Shown here piece after piece: positions 15,507 through 23,432 of a stretch of DNA of 25,554 bases (position 1 is the stretch's first letter; every line of letters starts with the position of its first letter). The DNA is from an uncultured Oscillospiraceae bacterium (GTDB taxonomy: Bacteria > Bacillota > Clostridia > Oscillospirales > Ruminococcaceae). A program made the translations under genes and the position numbers. The stretch spans positions 1 through 25,554 of the forward strand of contig CANNTZ010000035.1 in NCBI GenBank assembly GCA_947522735.1. The letters are read 5' to 3'. The notes beneath the pieces were generated by a model, which had not been told where the DNA came from, did no database searches, and saw only the letters and a program-made list of their open reading frames with translations.

Positions 15507-16403
15507 TTGGGTCTTTTCGGAGGATTGTTCAACTATGCAAAGGAGGGTCCGGGCGTAAGCAAGGACGCGCCTAAAAAGAAGCGGTTTTTCCTGTTTTTTG
15601 AGCTTTATTTCCGCAAATTCTGGAAGCTGTGTCTTCTCAATATTATCTATGTTTTGTTCTGCATACCGATGGCGGCGGCGGTGTTTGCGCTCTATCTCAT
15701 CGTGTCCCGCTCGACCGACTTCACAACGCAGCCGTGGTTTATGCCGGCGGCGGTGCTCTCGTTCGTGCTTGCGGCGATAACCTTCGGGCCGGCCACGGCG
15801 GGTGCAACCTACGTCCTGCGAAACTTTGCGCGCGAGGAGCACGCCTACATCTGGTATCACTTCTGGAAAGCGTTCAAAACCAACTTCAGGCAGGCGTGGG
15901 TGATGGGTGTCATCGATATCGTCGTGTCCTGCCTTGCGGCGTGGGTCATCTGGTTCTATGCGATGAGTCTTGGCCAGAACAGCTATTTCATCGTGCTGCT
16001 GGTGCTCAGCGTGATTTTCCTCATCGTGTTCATAACGATGAACTACTACGTATATCTCGTGATGGTCACGGTTGAGCTGCCGTTCCGCCATCTCATCAAG
16101 AACTCCTTCATCCTCTCGGTGCTGGGGGTGAAATATAACGTTGTCGTCTTTATTTTCACGCTCATCATCGGCGGGCTACAGGTGCTGTTCTTCCCGATAA
16201 CGCTGCCTGTCGTGCTGGTGATAGGCGTATCGACGCCCATGTTCATCTCGACCTTCGGAGTTTATCCGGTCGTCAAGAAATACTGCATCGACCCGGTTGT
16301 GGCTGCGCAGGGGACGGACGCTGACGCGGACGATGAGGCCGTTTTCAGCGACGAGCTGCTTATCAAGGACGGCTCTCGCGACGACGATGACGACGAGGAC
16401 TGA
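15507..16403 (+). CDS. DUF624 / YesL-like membrane protein with acidic C-terminal tail
   Basis: About 298 residues. After a short amphipathic start (MGLFGGLFNYAKEGPGVSKD when TTG is read as Met) come a basic KKKRFF patch, a helix starting near KLCLLNIIYVLFCIPM, and the typical DUF624 segment ATAGATYVLRNFAREEHAYI followed by several more helices. YesL-type proteins are often near sugar-use genes, but their function is unknown. The TTG at 15507 is chosen because GGGAGGA ends six bases before it, while the upstream GTG at 15483 has no site. The tail ends in an unusual run of Asp and Glu (DDDDDED). The next gene ends in a Lys-rich tail, so the two might pair. Confidence 0.75.
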   Translation: MGLFGGLFNYAKEGPGVSKDAPKKKRFFLFFELYFRKFWKLCLLNIIYVLFCIPMAAAVFALYLIVSRSTDFTTQPWFMPAAVLSFVLAAITFGPATAGATYVLRNFAREEHAYIWYHFWKAFKTNFRQAWVMGVIDIVVSCLAAWVIWFYAMSLGQNSYFIVLLVLSVIFLIVFITMNYYVYLVMVTVELPFRHLIKNSFILSVLGVKYNVVVFIFTLIIGGLQVLFFPITLPVVLVIGVSTPMFISTFGVYPVVKKYCIDPVVAAQGTDADADDEAVFSDELLIKDGSRDDDDDED

Positions 16404-16452
16404 GCTTCGCATCGGACGCTAACGCTTTTGAGATCGGAAAGGTAAGGATCAT

Positions 16453-17055
16453 ATGAAAGAGAATAATCCCGGCGAGATAAAATACGGCAAGTCAATACCA
16501 AAATGCGCGCTTTCAACCATCGTCAACGTGCTCTCGGGCATGTTGATCGGCGCGCTGCTGATATTTACGCTCGGCATCTCCGACAGCAAGGTGCTCAAGG
16601 TCGTCGCGCAGGTGCTGGCGGTGCTTTGCTATCTGGCGATGATCTACGTTGGCGCGTGGTCGGACGGAGACCGGGACCGCAACCTCGTCAACTTCAAGCG
16701 CATAAAAAAGGACATGCTGAAGGGGCTGAAGTTCGGTCTGCTTGCGATGATCCCGTTCATGCTGCTGACAATCCTGCTCATAGTCGCGATGTTCATCGGC
16801 AACGACACCACGGCGTTGGTGCTGCGCTCTACCTTCCGCGTCCTCAACTTCAACATCCTCCTGCTGGTGAACTCCTTCATGTCGCCGGACGAGGTGACAT
16901 GGAAGGGCATATTGCTCGTCAACTGCTTCTATCTCGTCATCCCGCTGACTTCGCTGGTGGGCTATATCCTCGGCTACAAGCGCGTATCGGTCATAACGAG
17001 GCTGGTCTACCAGAAAAAGGACGACGGCAAGAAAAAGAAGAAAAACAGGTACTGA
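16453..17055 (+). CDS. Unknown four- to five-helix membrane protein with Lys-rich tail
   Basis: I do not recognise the family. The 200-residue product has hydrophobic segments near residues 22-42, 50-66, 95-118, 130-145 and 155-172, separated by a charged cytoplasmic-looking loop (SDGDRDRN then KRIKKDMLKG). The C-terminus is strongly basic (KKDDGKKKKKNRY). GGTAAGGA precedes the ATG. It starts 49 bases after the DUF624-like gene on the same strand, with no obvious terminator between, so they are probably co-transcribed. It could be a partner of that protein; this is inference only. Confidence 0.7.
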   Translation: MKENNPGEIKYGKSIPKCALSTIVNVLSGMLIGALLIFTLGISDSKVLKVVAQVLAVLCYLAMIYVGAWSDGDRDRNLVNFKRIKKDMLKGLKFGLLAMIPFMLLTILLIVAMFIGNDTTALVLRSTFRVLNFNILLLVNSFMSPDEVTWKGILLVNCFYLVIPLTSLVGYILGYKRVSVITRLVYQKKDDGKKKKKNRY

Positions 17056-17077
17056 TACAGTATTATTATACGAATTG

Positions 17078-17099
17078 CCCCGCATAGAGTTATGTGGGG
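17078..17099 (+). promoter_or_regulatory. Hairpin covering the cwlD ribosome-binding region
   Basis: CCCCGCAT (17078-17085) pairs with ATGTGGGG (17092-17099), with one G-T pair, over a six-base loop. The 3' arm GGGG is the only good ribosome site before the cwlD start at 17109, so the hairpin could limit translation. Alternatively it may simply be a terminator-like remnant; no T-run follows. Confidence 0.5.
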
Positions 17100-17108
17100 T
17101 GATTTGTT

Positions 17109-17855
17109 ATGAAAGCAGACAGAGAGGCCGCGAGGCGCCGCCGGGGGATATTTTCTGCGCTGACGGCGCTTGCCGTCGTTATTGCGGCGTGCATTTTCCT
17201 GAGCGGGCTTGAGGCGCGAGGCGGCTTTGCGGCGCAGGCGTTCTCCTCGGAAAACGAGCCGGTGTTCGTGATCGATCCGGGGCACGGCGGCATCGACGGC
17301 GGAGCGGTGGGGGCGGGCGGCATTATCGAGAAGGAGCTGAACCTTGCAATCTCGCTGAAGCTGCGGGATATGCTGGAGTTCTGGGGCTACAGGACGGTCA
17401 TGACGCGAGAGACGGACGTTTCCATCCACTCGCCGGAGGCAAGGACGGCAAAGCAGATGAAAACCTCCGATCTGCACAACCGCCTCGCCATAGTCTCGCG
17501 GACGCCGGGCGCCATATATCTCGGCATCCACCAGAACATGTTCGGGCAGAGCCGCTGCGACGGCGCGCAGGTGTTTTACGGCGTAAAGTCGCCGGAGAGC
17601 GAGGAGCTGGCGGAGATATTGCAGAGCGAGCTTGTGCGCAGGCTCCAGCCGGACAACACGCGCCGGCCCAAGCGCGCGGAGGATAACCTGTTTCTGCTCT
17701 GTCAGATCGACGCGCCGGCGGTGCTGATCGAGTGCGGCTTCATCTCCAATCCGGAGGAGGCGGCGCTGCTGAGCGACGACGGCTATCAGAACAGGCTGGT
17801 CGCGGTCATATTCGCCGCGGCGGCGGAATATCTCGCCGGAGCTGCGGCGGAATGA
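17109..17855 (+). CDS. cwlD: N-acetylmuramoyl-L-alanine amidase, CwlD type
   Basis: A 248-residue zinc amidase (Amidase_3) that removes peptide side chains from muramic acid. In Bacillus, CwlD makes the muramic-lactam of the spore cortex. An N-terminal membrane anchor or signal (residues about 17-35) is followed by FVIDPGHGGIDGGAVG, the zinc Glu in IIEKELNLAI, the zinc His in LGIHQNMF, and the catalytic Glu in VLIECGFISNPEE. Size and a single catalytic domain without wall-binding repeats fit CwlD rather than lytic autolysins. It precedes radA by 24 bases. Family is firm; the spore role is inferred. Confidence 0.88.
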   Translation: MKADREAARRRRGIFSALTALAVVIAACIFLSGLEARGGFAAQAFSSENEPVFVIDPGHGGIDGGAVGAGGIIEKELNLAISLKLRDMLEFWGYRTVMTRETDVSIHSPEARTAKQMKTSDLHNRLAIVSRTPGAIYLGIHQNMFGQSRCDGAQVFYGVKSPESEELAEILQSELVRRLQPDNTRRPKRAEDNLFLLCQIDAPAVLIECGFISNPEEAALLSDDGYQNRLVAVIFAAAAEYLAGAAAE

Positions 17856-17879
17856 CTTGTCACGAAAGGAAAGAGAAAA

Positions 17880-19274
17880 ATGGCGTCGGCAAAAAGCGCA
17901 AAGGCTAAAACGGTATATGTATGCTCCGAATGCGGCTACGAATCGCCGAAATGGAACGGGCGGTGTCCGGAATGCGGCGAGTGGAACACCTTCACCGAGG
18001 AGGTGCGCGAGCCGGTCAGGGCGTCGGCAGTGCCCGCGCATTCCGGAGCGATAGTCGCGGCGTCGGACGCAGTGCCGATAGACGATATCGACATCACCGG
18101 CGAGGTGCGGTACGACGTCGGCATCCCGGAGCTCAACCGCGTGCTGGGCGGCGGTCTTGTCAAGGGCTCGGCGGTGCTGCTGGGCGGAGATCCGGGCATC
18201 GGCAAATCCACGCTGCTGCTACAGGCATGCGGCAAGCTGTGCGCCGCGATGAGGGTGCTGTATATCTCCGGCGAGGAGAGCCGGACGCAGATAAAGCTGC
18301 GTGCAAGGCGGCTCGGCGTGTCTGGCGGCGGCCTGCTCGTCGCAAACCAGACAGACCTTGGCGCGGTGCTCTCGCTCATCGATTCGGTGAGGCCGGATGT
18401 GGTGATGGTGGATTCGATACAGACCATCAGCAGCGAGGCCGTCAGCTCGTCGCCGGGCAGCGTTTCGCAGGTCAAGGAATGCGCGCTGATGATAACCCGT
18501 CAGGCCAAGGCGGCGGGAACGCCGGTGATACTCGTCGGCCACGTCAACAAGGACGGCGCCATAGCGGGCCCAAAGGTGCTCGAGCACATTGTGGATACCG
18601 TGCTGCACTTCGAGGGCGACCGCAACTACGCCTACCGTGTGCTGCGCGCGGAGAAGAACCGCTTCGGCTCCACCAACGAAATCGGGCTGTTCGAGATGTG
18701 CTCCGGCGGGCTTGTGGACGTGGAAAATCCGTCGCAGGCGCTGCTTTCCGAGCGTCCGCACGGCGTCTCCGGCAACTGTGTGTGCTGCACGATGGAGGGC
18801 ACGCGCCCGATACTTGCCGAGGTGCAGTCGCTGGTGACAAAGACCGGCTTCGGCACTCCGCGCCGCACCTCCACAGGCTTTGATTTCAGCCGCACGGCGC
18901 TGATAATCGCGGTGATAGAAAAGCGCGCGGGATATTTTCTCGGCAACATGGACACCTATATCAACGTCGTGGGCGGGCTGCGGCTGGACGAGCCTGCCTG
19001 CGACTTGCCCGTCGCGCTTGCGCTGATGTCCAGCGTGACCGACACGGTGATAAGCGACAGGCTGATCGCCTTCGGCGAGCTGGGGCTTGCGGGCGAGCTG
19101 CGCTCCGTTGCAAACGTGGAGGCGAGAGTGTCCGAAGCGGCGCGGCAGGGCTTTGACTGCTGCATTTTGCCGGAGCAGTGCGTCAAGGCGGTGCCGGAGA
19201 CGCTGCAAAAGCGCATACGCCTGTTTGGCGTGCGCACTCTCTCAGAGGCGTTCGGCGTCGTCTGCGGCGGGTGA
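17880..19274 (+). CDS. radA: DNA repair protein RadA (Sms)
   Basis: A 464-residue RecA-like helicase that helps branch migration in recombination repair. In order: a C4 zinc finger (C15, C18, C29, C32), a RecA-like ATPase with Walker A GGDPGIGKS (about 102-110), Walker B VVMVDSIQT, the RadA-specific EKNRFGSTNEIG motif, and a C-terminal Lon-protease-like domain (LPVALALMSS, GELGLAGELR). It is complete and of normal length. GAAAGGAAAGAG lies before the ATG. Its 3' end overlaps a small antisense ORF (19242-19415). Firm call. Confidence 0.97.
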   Translation: MASAKSAKAKTVYVCSECGYESPKWNGRCPECGEWNTFTEEVREPVRASAVPAHSGAIVAASDAVPIDDIDITGEVRYDVGIPELNRVLGGGLVKGSAVLLGGDPGIGKSTLLLQACGKLCAAMRVLYISGEESRTQIKLRARRLGVSGGGLLVANQTDLGAVLSLIDSVRPDVVMVDSIQTISSEAVSSSPGSVSQVKECALMITRQAKAAGTPVILVGHVNKDGAIAGPKVLEHIVDTVLHFEGDRNYAYRVLRAEKNRFGSTNEIGLFEMCSGGLVDVENPSQALLSERPHGVSGNCVCCTMEGTRPILAEVQSLVTKTGFGTPRRTSTGFDFSRTALIIAVIEKRAGYFLGNMDTYINVVGGLRLDEPACDLPVALALMSSVTDTVISDRLIAFGELGLAGELRSVANVEARVSEAARQGFDCCILPEQCVKAVPETLQKRIRLFGVRTLSEAFGVVCGG

Positions 19275-19415
19275 CTTTTCAACCGAACAAGGTTCCGCAG
19301 GAACAAAATGGCAGCAGCCGTCCTTTCGCGAGGGGGACGGCTGCTTTGCGCTGTCAAGGCAGCAGTAGCCGTCGCGCTGGTGGATGCAGCGGTTGTCGCA
19401 GGTGATCAGATTCAT
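19242..19415 (-). CDS. Small Cys-rich protein overlapping the 3' end of radA
   Basis: A 57-codon frame with ATG at 19415 and a very strong ribosome site AAGGAGGG six bases upstream (plus 19422-19429). The product starts MNLITCDNRCIHQRDGYCCL and later has a DGCCHF motif: cysteines at 6, 10, 18, 19, 34, 35 and 43. The CxxxC-x7-C...C-x-F layout resembles small Cys-rich clostridial proteins that databases often label 'hydroxymyristoyl-ACP dehydratase', a label I would not trust. It probably binds a metal. It overlaps radA by 33 bases tail to tail. No clear promoter is seen. Too short for usual length cut-offs. Confidence 0.7.
   Translation of the reverse strand: MNLITCDNRCIHQRDGYCCLDSAKQPSPSRKDGCCHFVPAEPCSVEKSPAADDAERL
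19314..19344. repeat. 10-bp perfect hairpin between radA and the adaptor gene
   Basis: GCAGCCGTCC (19314-19323) pairs perfectly with GGACGGCTGC (19335-19344) over an 11-base loop, about 40 bases after the radA stop. It is followed by TTTGCG, so it is at best a weak terminator. It is also inside the small antisense ORF. Confidence 0.55.
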
Positions 19416-19496
19416 ACAAAACCCTCCTTGTCAAGGTCATGTCGTTATTGTGAATTTTTCGCGCCGGATTATTCACCGTCACTGCGGCCCGGTTTT

Positions 19497-19505
19497 TGGT
19501 ATAAT
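19497..19505 (+). promoter_or_regulatory. Extended -10 promoter of the efflux-like pair
   Basis: TGG-TATAAT (TG at 19497-19498, TATAAT at 19500-19505) is an extended -10 element; no good -35 is seen at the expected distance. It lies 60 bases before the adaptor gene. Confidence 0.6.
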
Positions 19506-19564
19506 CCGAGCGCCGCCCGGCAAAATATAGATGATAAGACCGAAAATTGACAGGAGCGGTGACG

Positions 19565-20626
19565 ATGGGAAAAAGGGCTGTGAGGACAAGGATCATCTGC
19601 GGAGCGCTGTCCGTGGCGGCGGTGCTGGCGGTGCCGGCTGCGCCGGTGATAGCGCTTGAATGCGTGGAGACGGTGGAATATGTGACGGCAAGCGTGGCCG
19701 AGCACCAGCTGACGGCGGGCAGCAGGGGAGAGATCCGCGGAGAAAACCGCAGCGAGCTGTATCTGACCTCCCCGGTCTACGTGCAGGAGGTGTATGTGGA
19801 GATCGGCGACGAGGTGAAAAAGGGCGACGCGCTGTTCAGGGTGGACAGCGAGCTTACCGAGGCAGTGCTCAGCCAGGGCTGCGGACAGGAAAACGCCGTT
19901 GCACAGGACTACGGCGCCTTGCTTGAAAAATACGGACTCGACGCCGGGACGGTGCTGGCGCAGAGCGGGCAGGCGGATGCAAAAAAAGTGATAAATGATA
20001 TACCGCGGCTTGTATATTCGCCGTTTTCCGGCGTGGTTACGGCGATAAGCGCGGAGGAGAACCGCATGTGCAGCTCGGCGTCGCCGCTTGTCATTTTCGA
20101 GGAGCCGGAACGCTGCTACGCGCGGCTGAGCGTCAACGAGCGTTACGCGGGCGAGATAGCCGTGGGCGCGCGGGTGGAGCTGACGGGCGGCGCAATGGGC
20201 GGCGAGACGGTGACGGCGACGGTGAGGAGGATATATCCGGAGGCGACAAAGGAGCTGAGGGGCAGCGCTGTGGAGACTGTGGTGAGCTTTGAGGCGGCGC
20301 CGGACGACGCTGCGCAGTGGCTTGCCGCGGGGCTGCGCTCCGGCTGCACCGTCGAGGCAAAGGTCCTTCTCGGCGAGCCGTACAGTTGTATAACTCTGCC
20401 CTATGGCTGCATCCGGCAGGATGAGGGGGGCGAGTACGTCTATCTGATAAAGGAGGGGCGCGCGGTGAAAAGCCGCGTCGAGACGGTGCGGGAGTTTGCC
20501 TACTGCGCCGAGGTGCGCGGAGATATCGGCGAGGGCGAGCGCGCGATATTCAAGCCCGACGGCGTGCGCGACGGCATGAGGATATATCGCGTGGCCGAAG
20601 CCACTGCCGCGGAGGACGAGCTTTGA
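19565..20626 (+). CDS. HlyD/RND-type periplasmic adaptor (membrane fusion protein)
   Basis: A 353-residue protein with an N-terminal membrane anchor (residues about 12-32) and a biotinyl-lipoyl-like half-motif, LYLTSPVYVQEVYVEIGDEVKKGDALFRVD, typical of HlyD/MacA proteins; the second half follows a short insert at VYSPFSGVVTAIS. A beta-barrel domain and a C-terminal GVRDGMRIYRV segment follow. The coiled-coil arm normally between the lipoyl halves is short. The ATG at 19565 has AGGAG eight bases upstream. Its stop overlaps the permease start by one base, so they are translationally coupled. In a Gram-positive cell it would stabilise an exporter on the outer membrane face. Family call is good; substrate is unknown. 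Confidence 0.82.
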   Translation: MGKRAVRTRIICGALSVAAVLAVPAAPVIALECVETVEYVTASVAEHQLTAGSRGEIRGENRSELYLTSPVYVQEVYVEIGDEVKKGDALFRVDSELTEAVLSQGCGQENAVAQDYGALLEKYGLDAGTVLAQSGQADAKKVINDIPRLVYSPFSGVVTAISAEENRMCSSASPLVIFEEPERCYARLSVNERYAGEIAVGARVELTGGAMGGETVTATVRRIYPEATKELRGSAVETVVSFEAAPDDAAQWLAAGLRSGCTVEAKVLLGEPYSCITLPYGCIRQDEGGEYVYLIKEGRAVKSRVETVREFAYCAEVRGDIGEGERAIFKPDGVRDGMRIYRVAEATAAEDEL

Positions 20627-21810
20627 TGGAACAGATAAGGAGCGCGCTGAGGAATATATTGCGCAAACGCACAAGAAGCCTGCTGACGGCGGTGTCAATT
20701 GCAATCGGCGTGGCGGCGGTGGTGCTGACCGGGACTGTCGGCGAGATGGGCAGGACGGCGGTCGCGAGAGAGATCGATTCGCTCGGGATAGGCGGGATAT
20801 CGGTCACGGCGGACAAGCGGCTGCGGCTGACGCAGCTCTATGAGGACGACCTCGAGCTGATAGAGGGGCTGGACGCGTCGGCGGGCGCGATACCGGTCAT
20901 GATGAAGTACGGGCGGGCGACGATGCACGGGCTTGTCGCACAGACAGTGGCATGGGGAGTAGGAGCGGGCGCGGATCAGATAATATCGCTGGAAATGCTG
21001 CACGGCAGACTGATAGACAGCCGGGACGTCGAGGAGAGGAGAGCGGTGTGCGTCGTGGATGAGAACGCGGCCAAAACCTTTTACGGCAGGAGCAACATCA
21101 CCGGCAAAAGGCTGACGCTGCTGCTGGACGACTGCGAGCTGGAGCTGGAGGTGGCGGGCGTGGCGGCGTCGGGCGGAAACGCGCTGCAAAGCCTTATCGG
21201 AGAATATTTTCCGGCGTTTGTCTATGTGCCGTACACGACGCTTCAGGAGGCGACGGGGCAGGACTGGTTCGACCAGATTGCGGTGCGGCTGACAGACGGC
21301 GCGGACGCGGACGCGGCGGGAAGCCGGATTGTGCGGGCTCTGGAGGCGAGCAACGGGATCAGGGGAGGCTATCTTGCGCAGAATATGGCGCAGCAACGCG
21401 ACAAGCTGACGCGGCTGCTGGATATCGTGAGCGCGTCACTTTCGGGTGTGGCGGCGATATCGCTGGTGGTATCGGGCCTTGGAACAACAACGGTGATGCT
21501 GGTCTCGGTGCGGGAGCGCACGCGGGAGATCGGGATAAAGCGTGCGATAGGCGCGAGAAGGGGAACGATATTGCGGGAGTTCATGCTGGAGGCGGCGGTG
21601 CTGTCGCTGGCTGGCGGCGTGCTTGGCGCGGCGGTTGGGTCGGCGGCCGCCGCGGTGATACAGTTGGCGCTGGGCCTCGATATCTCGCTCGATCTGCCGT
21701 TTATAGCGTTCTGCGTTGCCTTTTCGACGCTCGGCGGCGTCGTGTTCGGCGTCTATCCGTCGCGGAAGGCGGCGTCGCTCGATCCCGTCGAGGCATTGCG
21801 GCAGGAGTGA
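20626..21810 (+). CDS. MacB/FtsX-type ABC transporter permease without adjacent ATPase
   Basis: A 394-residue permease with the MacB layout: an N-terminal helix (LLTAVSIAIGVAAVVLTG), a large extracytoplasmic MacB_PCD-like domain (about residues 40-265), and three C-terminal helices ending in the hallmark PSRKAASLDPVEALRQE. The segment RERTREIGIKRAIGARRGTI before helix 3 is also typical. ATG 20626 overlaps the TGA of the adaptor by one base. Usually a MacB-type ATPase gene sits beside this pair, but the next gene is a DUF6873-like protein from its own promoter. It must use an ATPase encoded elsewhere, or has lost it. Substrate unknown (peptide, antibiotic or lipid). Confidence 0.88.
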   Translation: MEQIRSALRNILRKRTRSLLTAVSIAIGVAAVVLTGTVGEMGRTAVAREIDSLGIGGISVTADKRLRLTQLYEDDLELIEGLDASAGAIPVMMKYGRATMHGLVAQTVAWGVGAGADQIISLEMLHGRLIDSRDVEERRAVCVVDENAAKTFYGRSNITGKRLTLLLDDCELELEVAGVAASGGNALQSLIGEYFPAFVYVPYTTLQEATGQDWFDQIAVRLTDGADADAAGSRIVRALEASNGIRGGYLAQNMAQQRDKLTRLLDIVSASLSGVAAISLVVSGLGTTTVMLVSVRERTREIGIKRAIGARRGTILREFMLEAAVLSLAGGVLGAAVGSAAAAVIQLALGLDISLDLPFIAFCVAFSTLGGVVFGVYPSRKAASLDPVEALRQE

Positions 21811-21824
21811 GGGTGTGGTATAAT
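21796..21824 (+). promoter_or_regulatory. Promoter of the DUF6873-like gene
   Basis: TTGCGG (21796-21801), 17-bp spacer and an extended -10 TGG-TATAAT (21816-21824). The -35 lies in the end of the permease gene. A small hairpin (ACGGCT 21852-21857 with AGCCGT 21864-21869) lies in the leader. Confidence 0.75.
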
Positions 21825-21884
21825 GGTGTTGCACCGTATATTGTCATAAAAACGGCTTTGCAGAGCCGTCTGAGCGAGGATGCC

Positions 21885-22634
21885 ATGAAACCGTTACAGA
21901 TACCGAATATCCCCCGAGCCGGAGCGACGCTCTGCGCAGTGTCGGCGGGCGCGCAGGGGGCTATAGAGGCGATAGAGCGCCTTGGGATAGAGACGCTGCC
22001 GGTGGGCGAGTGCGGCGCGCTGCCGTGGCAGGTTGCAAGCCACGCGGACATGCTGCTGAACCACGCGGGCGGCAGGGAGATCTTTGCGGCGCAGCCGGAC
22101 GCGGGATATTGCCGGACGCTTTCGGAGCGCGGCTTTGAGGTGATACCTGCGGGAGTCGCTCTCGGGCGCGATTATCCACTGGACACCGCGCTTAATATAG
22201 CCTGCGTGGGAGAGGTGGTGTTTATCGGCAGGCGCTGCCCCGGGAGCCGCGCGGCGGAATTTTACCGCCGGACGCGCCGCTGCGTTCCCGTCGGTCAGGG
22301 CTACGCCAGATGCTCCGTCTGCGTGATAAGCGCGTCAGCCATAATCACCGCCGACGGCGGGATATGCGCGGCGGCGCGGGAAAACGGCCTTGACGCGCTG
22401 CCGATACGCCCCGGCGGCATACATATCGACGGCTACGACACCGGCTTCATCGGCGGCTGCTGCGGGCTGATAGCGCCGGACACGCTCGCGTTCTGCGGCG
22501 ATGTCTCGCTGCTGCCGGACGGCGAAAACATACGCGCCTTCGCGCGGGAGCACGGCGTCTTTATCGAGCCGCTGACCGGCGGCGTGCCGGAGGATATCGG
22601 CGGGATACTGCCGCTGATGCAGGCGGATACATAA
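21885..22634 (+). CDS. Conserved protein resembling the DUF6873 GME-fold family
   Basis: A 249-residue cytoplasmic protein. It has an internal pattern of Gly- and Asp-rich turns (LLNHAGGREIFAA, VGQGYARCSV, IITADGGICAAA, LTGGVPEDIGGILPL) and the PGGIHIDGYDTGFIGGCCG stretch, which recalls the guanidino-group-modifying enzyme fold (amidinotransferase/dimethylarginine hydrolase-like). I recall such proteins being labelled DUF6873 in Clostridia. The usual catalytic Cys is not identified with confidence. The ATG at 21885 is preferred over the frame start at 21807, which lies before the promoter's transcript start; GAGG precedes it. Function is unknown. Confidence 0.6.
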   Translation: MKPLQIPNIPRAGATLCAVSAGAQGAIEAIERLGIETLPVGECGALPWQVASHADMLLNHAGGREIFAAQPDAGYCRTLSERGFEVIPAGVALGRDYPLDTALNIACVGEVVFIGRRCPGSRAAEFYRRTRRCVPVGQGYARCSVCVISASAIITADGGICAAARENGLDALPIRPGGIHIDGYDTGFIGGCCGLIAPDTLAFCGDVSLLPDGENIRAFAREHGVFIEPLTGGVPEDIGGILPLMQADT

Positions 22635-22660
22635 AACGAGCCTCCGTGAAATAGGATTTA

Positions 22661-22681
22661 CCGGACAAAGCTTTTGTCCGG
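22661..22681 (+). promoter_or_regulatory. 9-bp palindrome upstream of mntP
   Basis: CCGGACAAA (22661-22669) pairs perfectly with TTTGTCCGG (22673-22681) over GCT, 30 bases before the mntP start. No T-run follows. The string CCGGACAAAG recurs in the promoter spacer of the second iorA (23334-23343), so a shared operator is possible. Confidence 0.5.
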
Positions 22682-22711
22682 AACAAATTCTGAGCTACGG
22701 GGGATATAACG

Positions 22712-23275
22712 GTGAAGCTGTGGACGATGATACTTATTGCGCTGGGGCTGGCGATGGACGCCTTCGCGGTCTCGGTCTCGAACGGGCTTTGCTACAGGCG
22801 GCTGACGGCGGCGCAGACGCTGGCGATACCGCTGTTTTTCGGCGTGTTTCAGGGCGTGATGCCGTTGCTCGGCTGCTTTGCGGGCGGAGCGCTCAGCGCG
22901 GCGATAACGAAATGGGATCACTGGATAGCGTTCGGGCTGCTTGCGGCGATAGGCGGCAGAATGATAGCCGGAGCCGTGCGGGAGCTGCATGGGCCGTCTC
23001 CGCGCGCCGTGGGAGAGTTCAGCCTCCGCACGCTGTTGCTTCAGGCGGTTGCAACGAGCATTGACGCGCTTGCTGTGGGCGTCGGCTTCGCGCTGGTGAA
23101 GGTGGACGCGCTTCTCGCCTCGGCGGTCATCGCCGGAGTGACGTTCGTCTGCTCGCTCGCGGGCGTGCTCGCCGGGAAGCGCTTCGGCAGGCTGATAAGC
23201 GGGCGCGCGGAGATTATCGGCGGCGCGCTGCTGATAGGCATAGGGTTCGAGATTCTTTTCGAGCACCTGCTGTGA
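22712..23275 (+). CDS. mntP: Manganese efflux pump MntP
   Basis: A 187-residue inner-membrane exporter with six hydrophobic helices in two repeats. Each repeat has the family's key Asp-containing motif: GLAMDAFAVSVSNGL near residue 16 and TSIDALAVGVGFAL near 115. It lowers cytoplasmic Mn(II). The start is GTG 22712 with GGGGG 9 bases upstream. It follows the DUF6873-like gene by 77 bases containing a palindrome. A yybP-ykoY Mn riboswitch, often seen before mntP, is not seen. Firm call. Confidence 0.95.
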   Translation: MKLWTMILIALGLAMDAFAVSVSNGLCYRRLTAAQTLAIPLFFGVFQGVMPLLGCFAGGALSAAITKWDHWIAFGLLAAIGGRMIAGAVRELHGPSPRAVGEFSLRTLLLQAVATSIDALAVGVGFALVKVDALLASAVIAGVTFVCSLAGVLAGKRFGRLISGRAEIIGGALLIGIGFEILFEHLL

Positions 23276-23324
23276 CGGAGGACGGAATTTCTCCGCGAAA
23301 ATTGCTATTGTTGCGCGATAAGGC

Positions 23325-23353
23325 TTGATTTATCCGGACAAAGGCGTTATAAT
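23325..23353 (+). promoter_or_regulatory. Promoter of the second iorA-iorB
   Basis: TTGATT (23325-23330), 17-bp spacer, TATAAT (23348-23353). The spacer contains TCCGGA within CCGGACAAAG, also found before mntP. Only about 73 bases remain between the likely start and iorA, too short for a T-box leader. Confidence 0.82.
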
Positions 23354-23432
23354 ATACTAATCAGCACATTTAGCAAGTTGAATCGCTATACCAATAAAGT
23401 TGACGAAGTCAAAAGAAACGGGGTAAAAACTG

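Noticed and set aside
22635..22711. yybP-ykoY Mn riboswitch before mntP
   Set aside because: The space is only 77 bases and shows a simple palindrome, not the conserved yybP-ykoY loops.
22658..23266. 202-codon minus-strand frame opposite mntP
   Set aside because: Antisense to a clear MntP with both Asp motifs; no ribosome site and low-complexity Arg-rich product.
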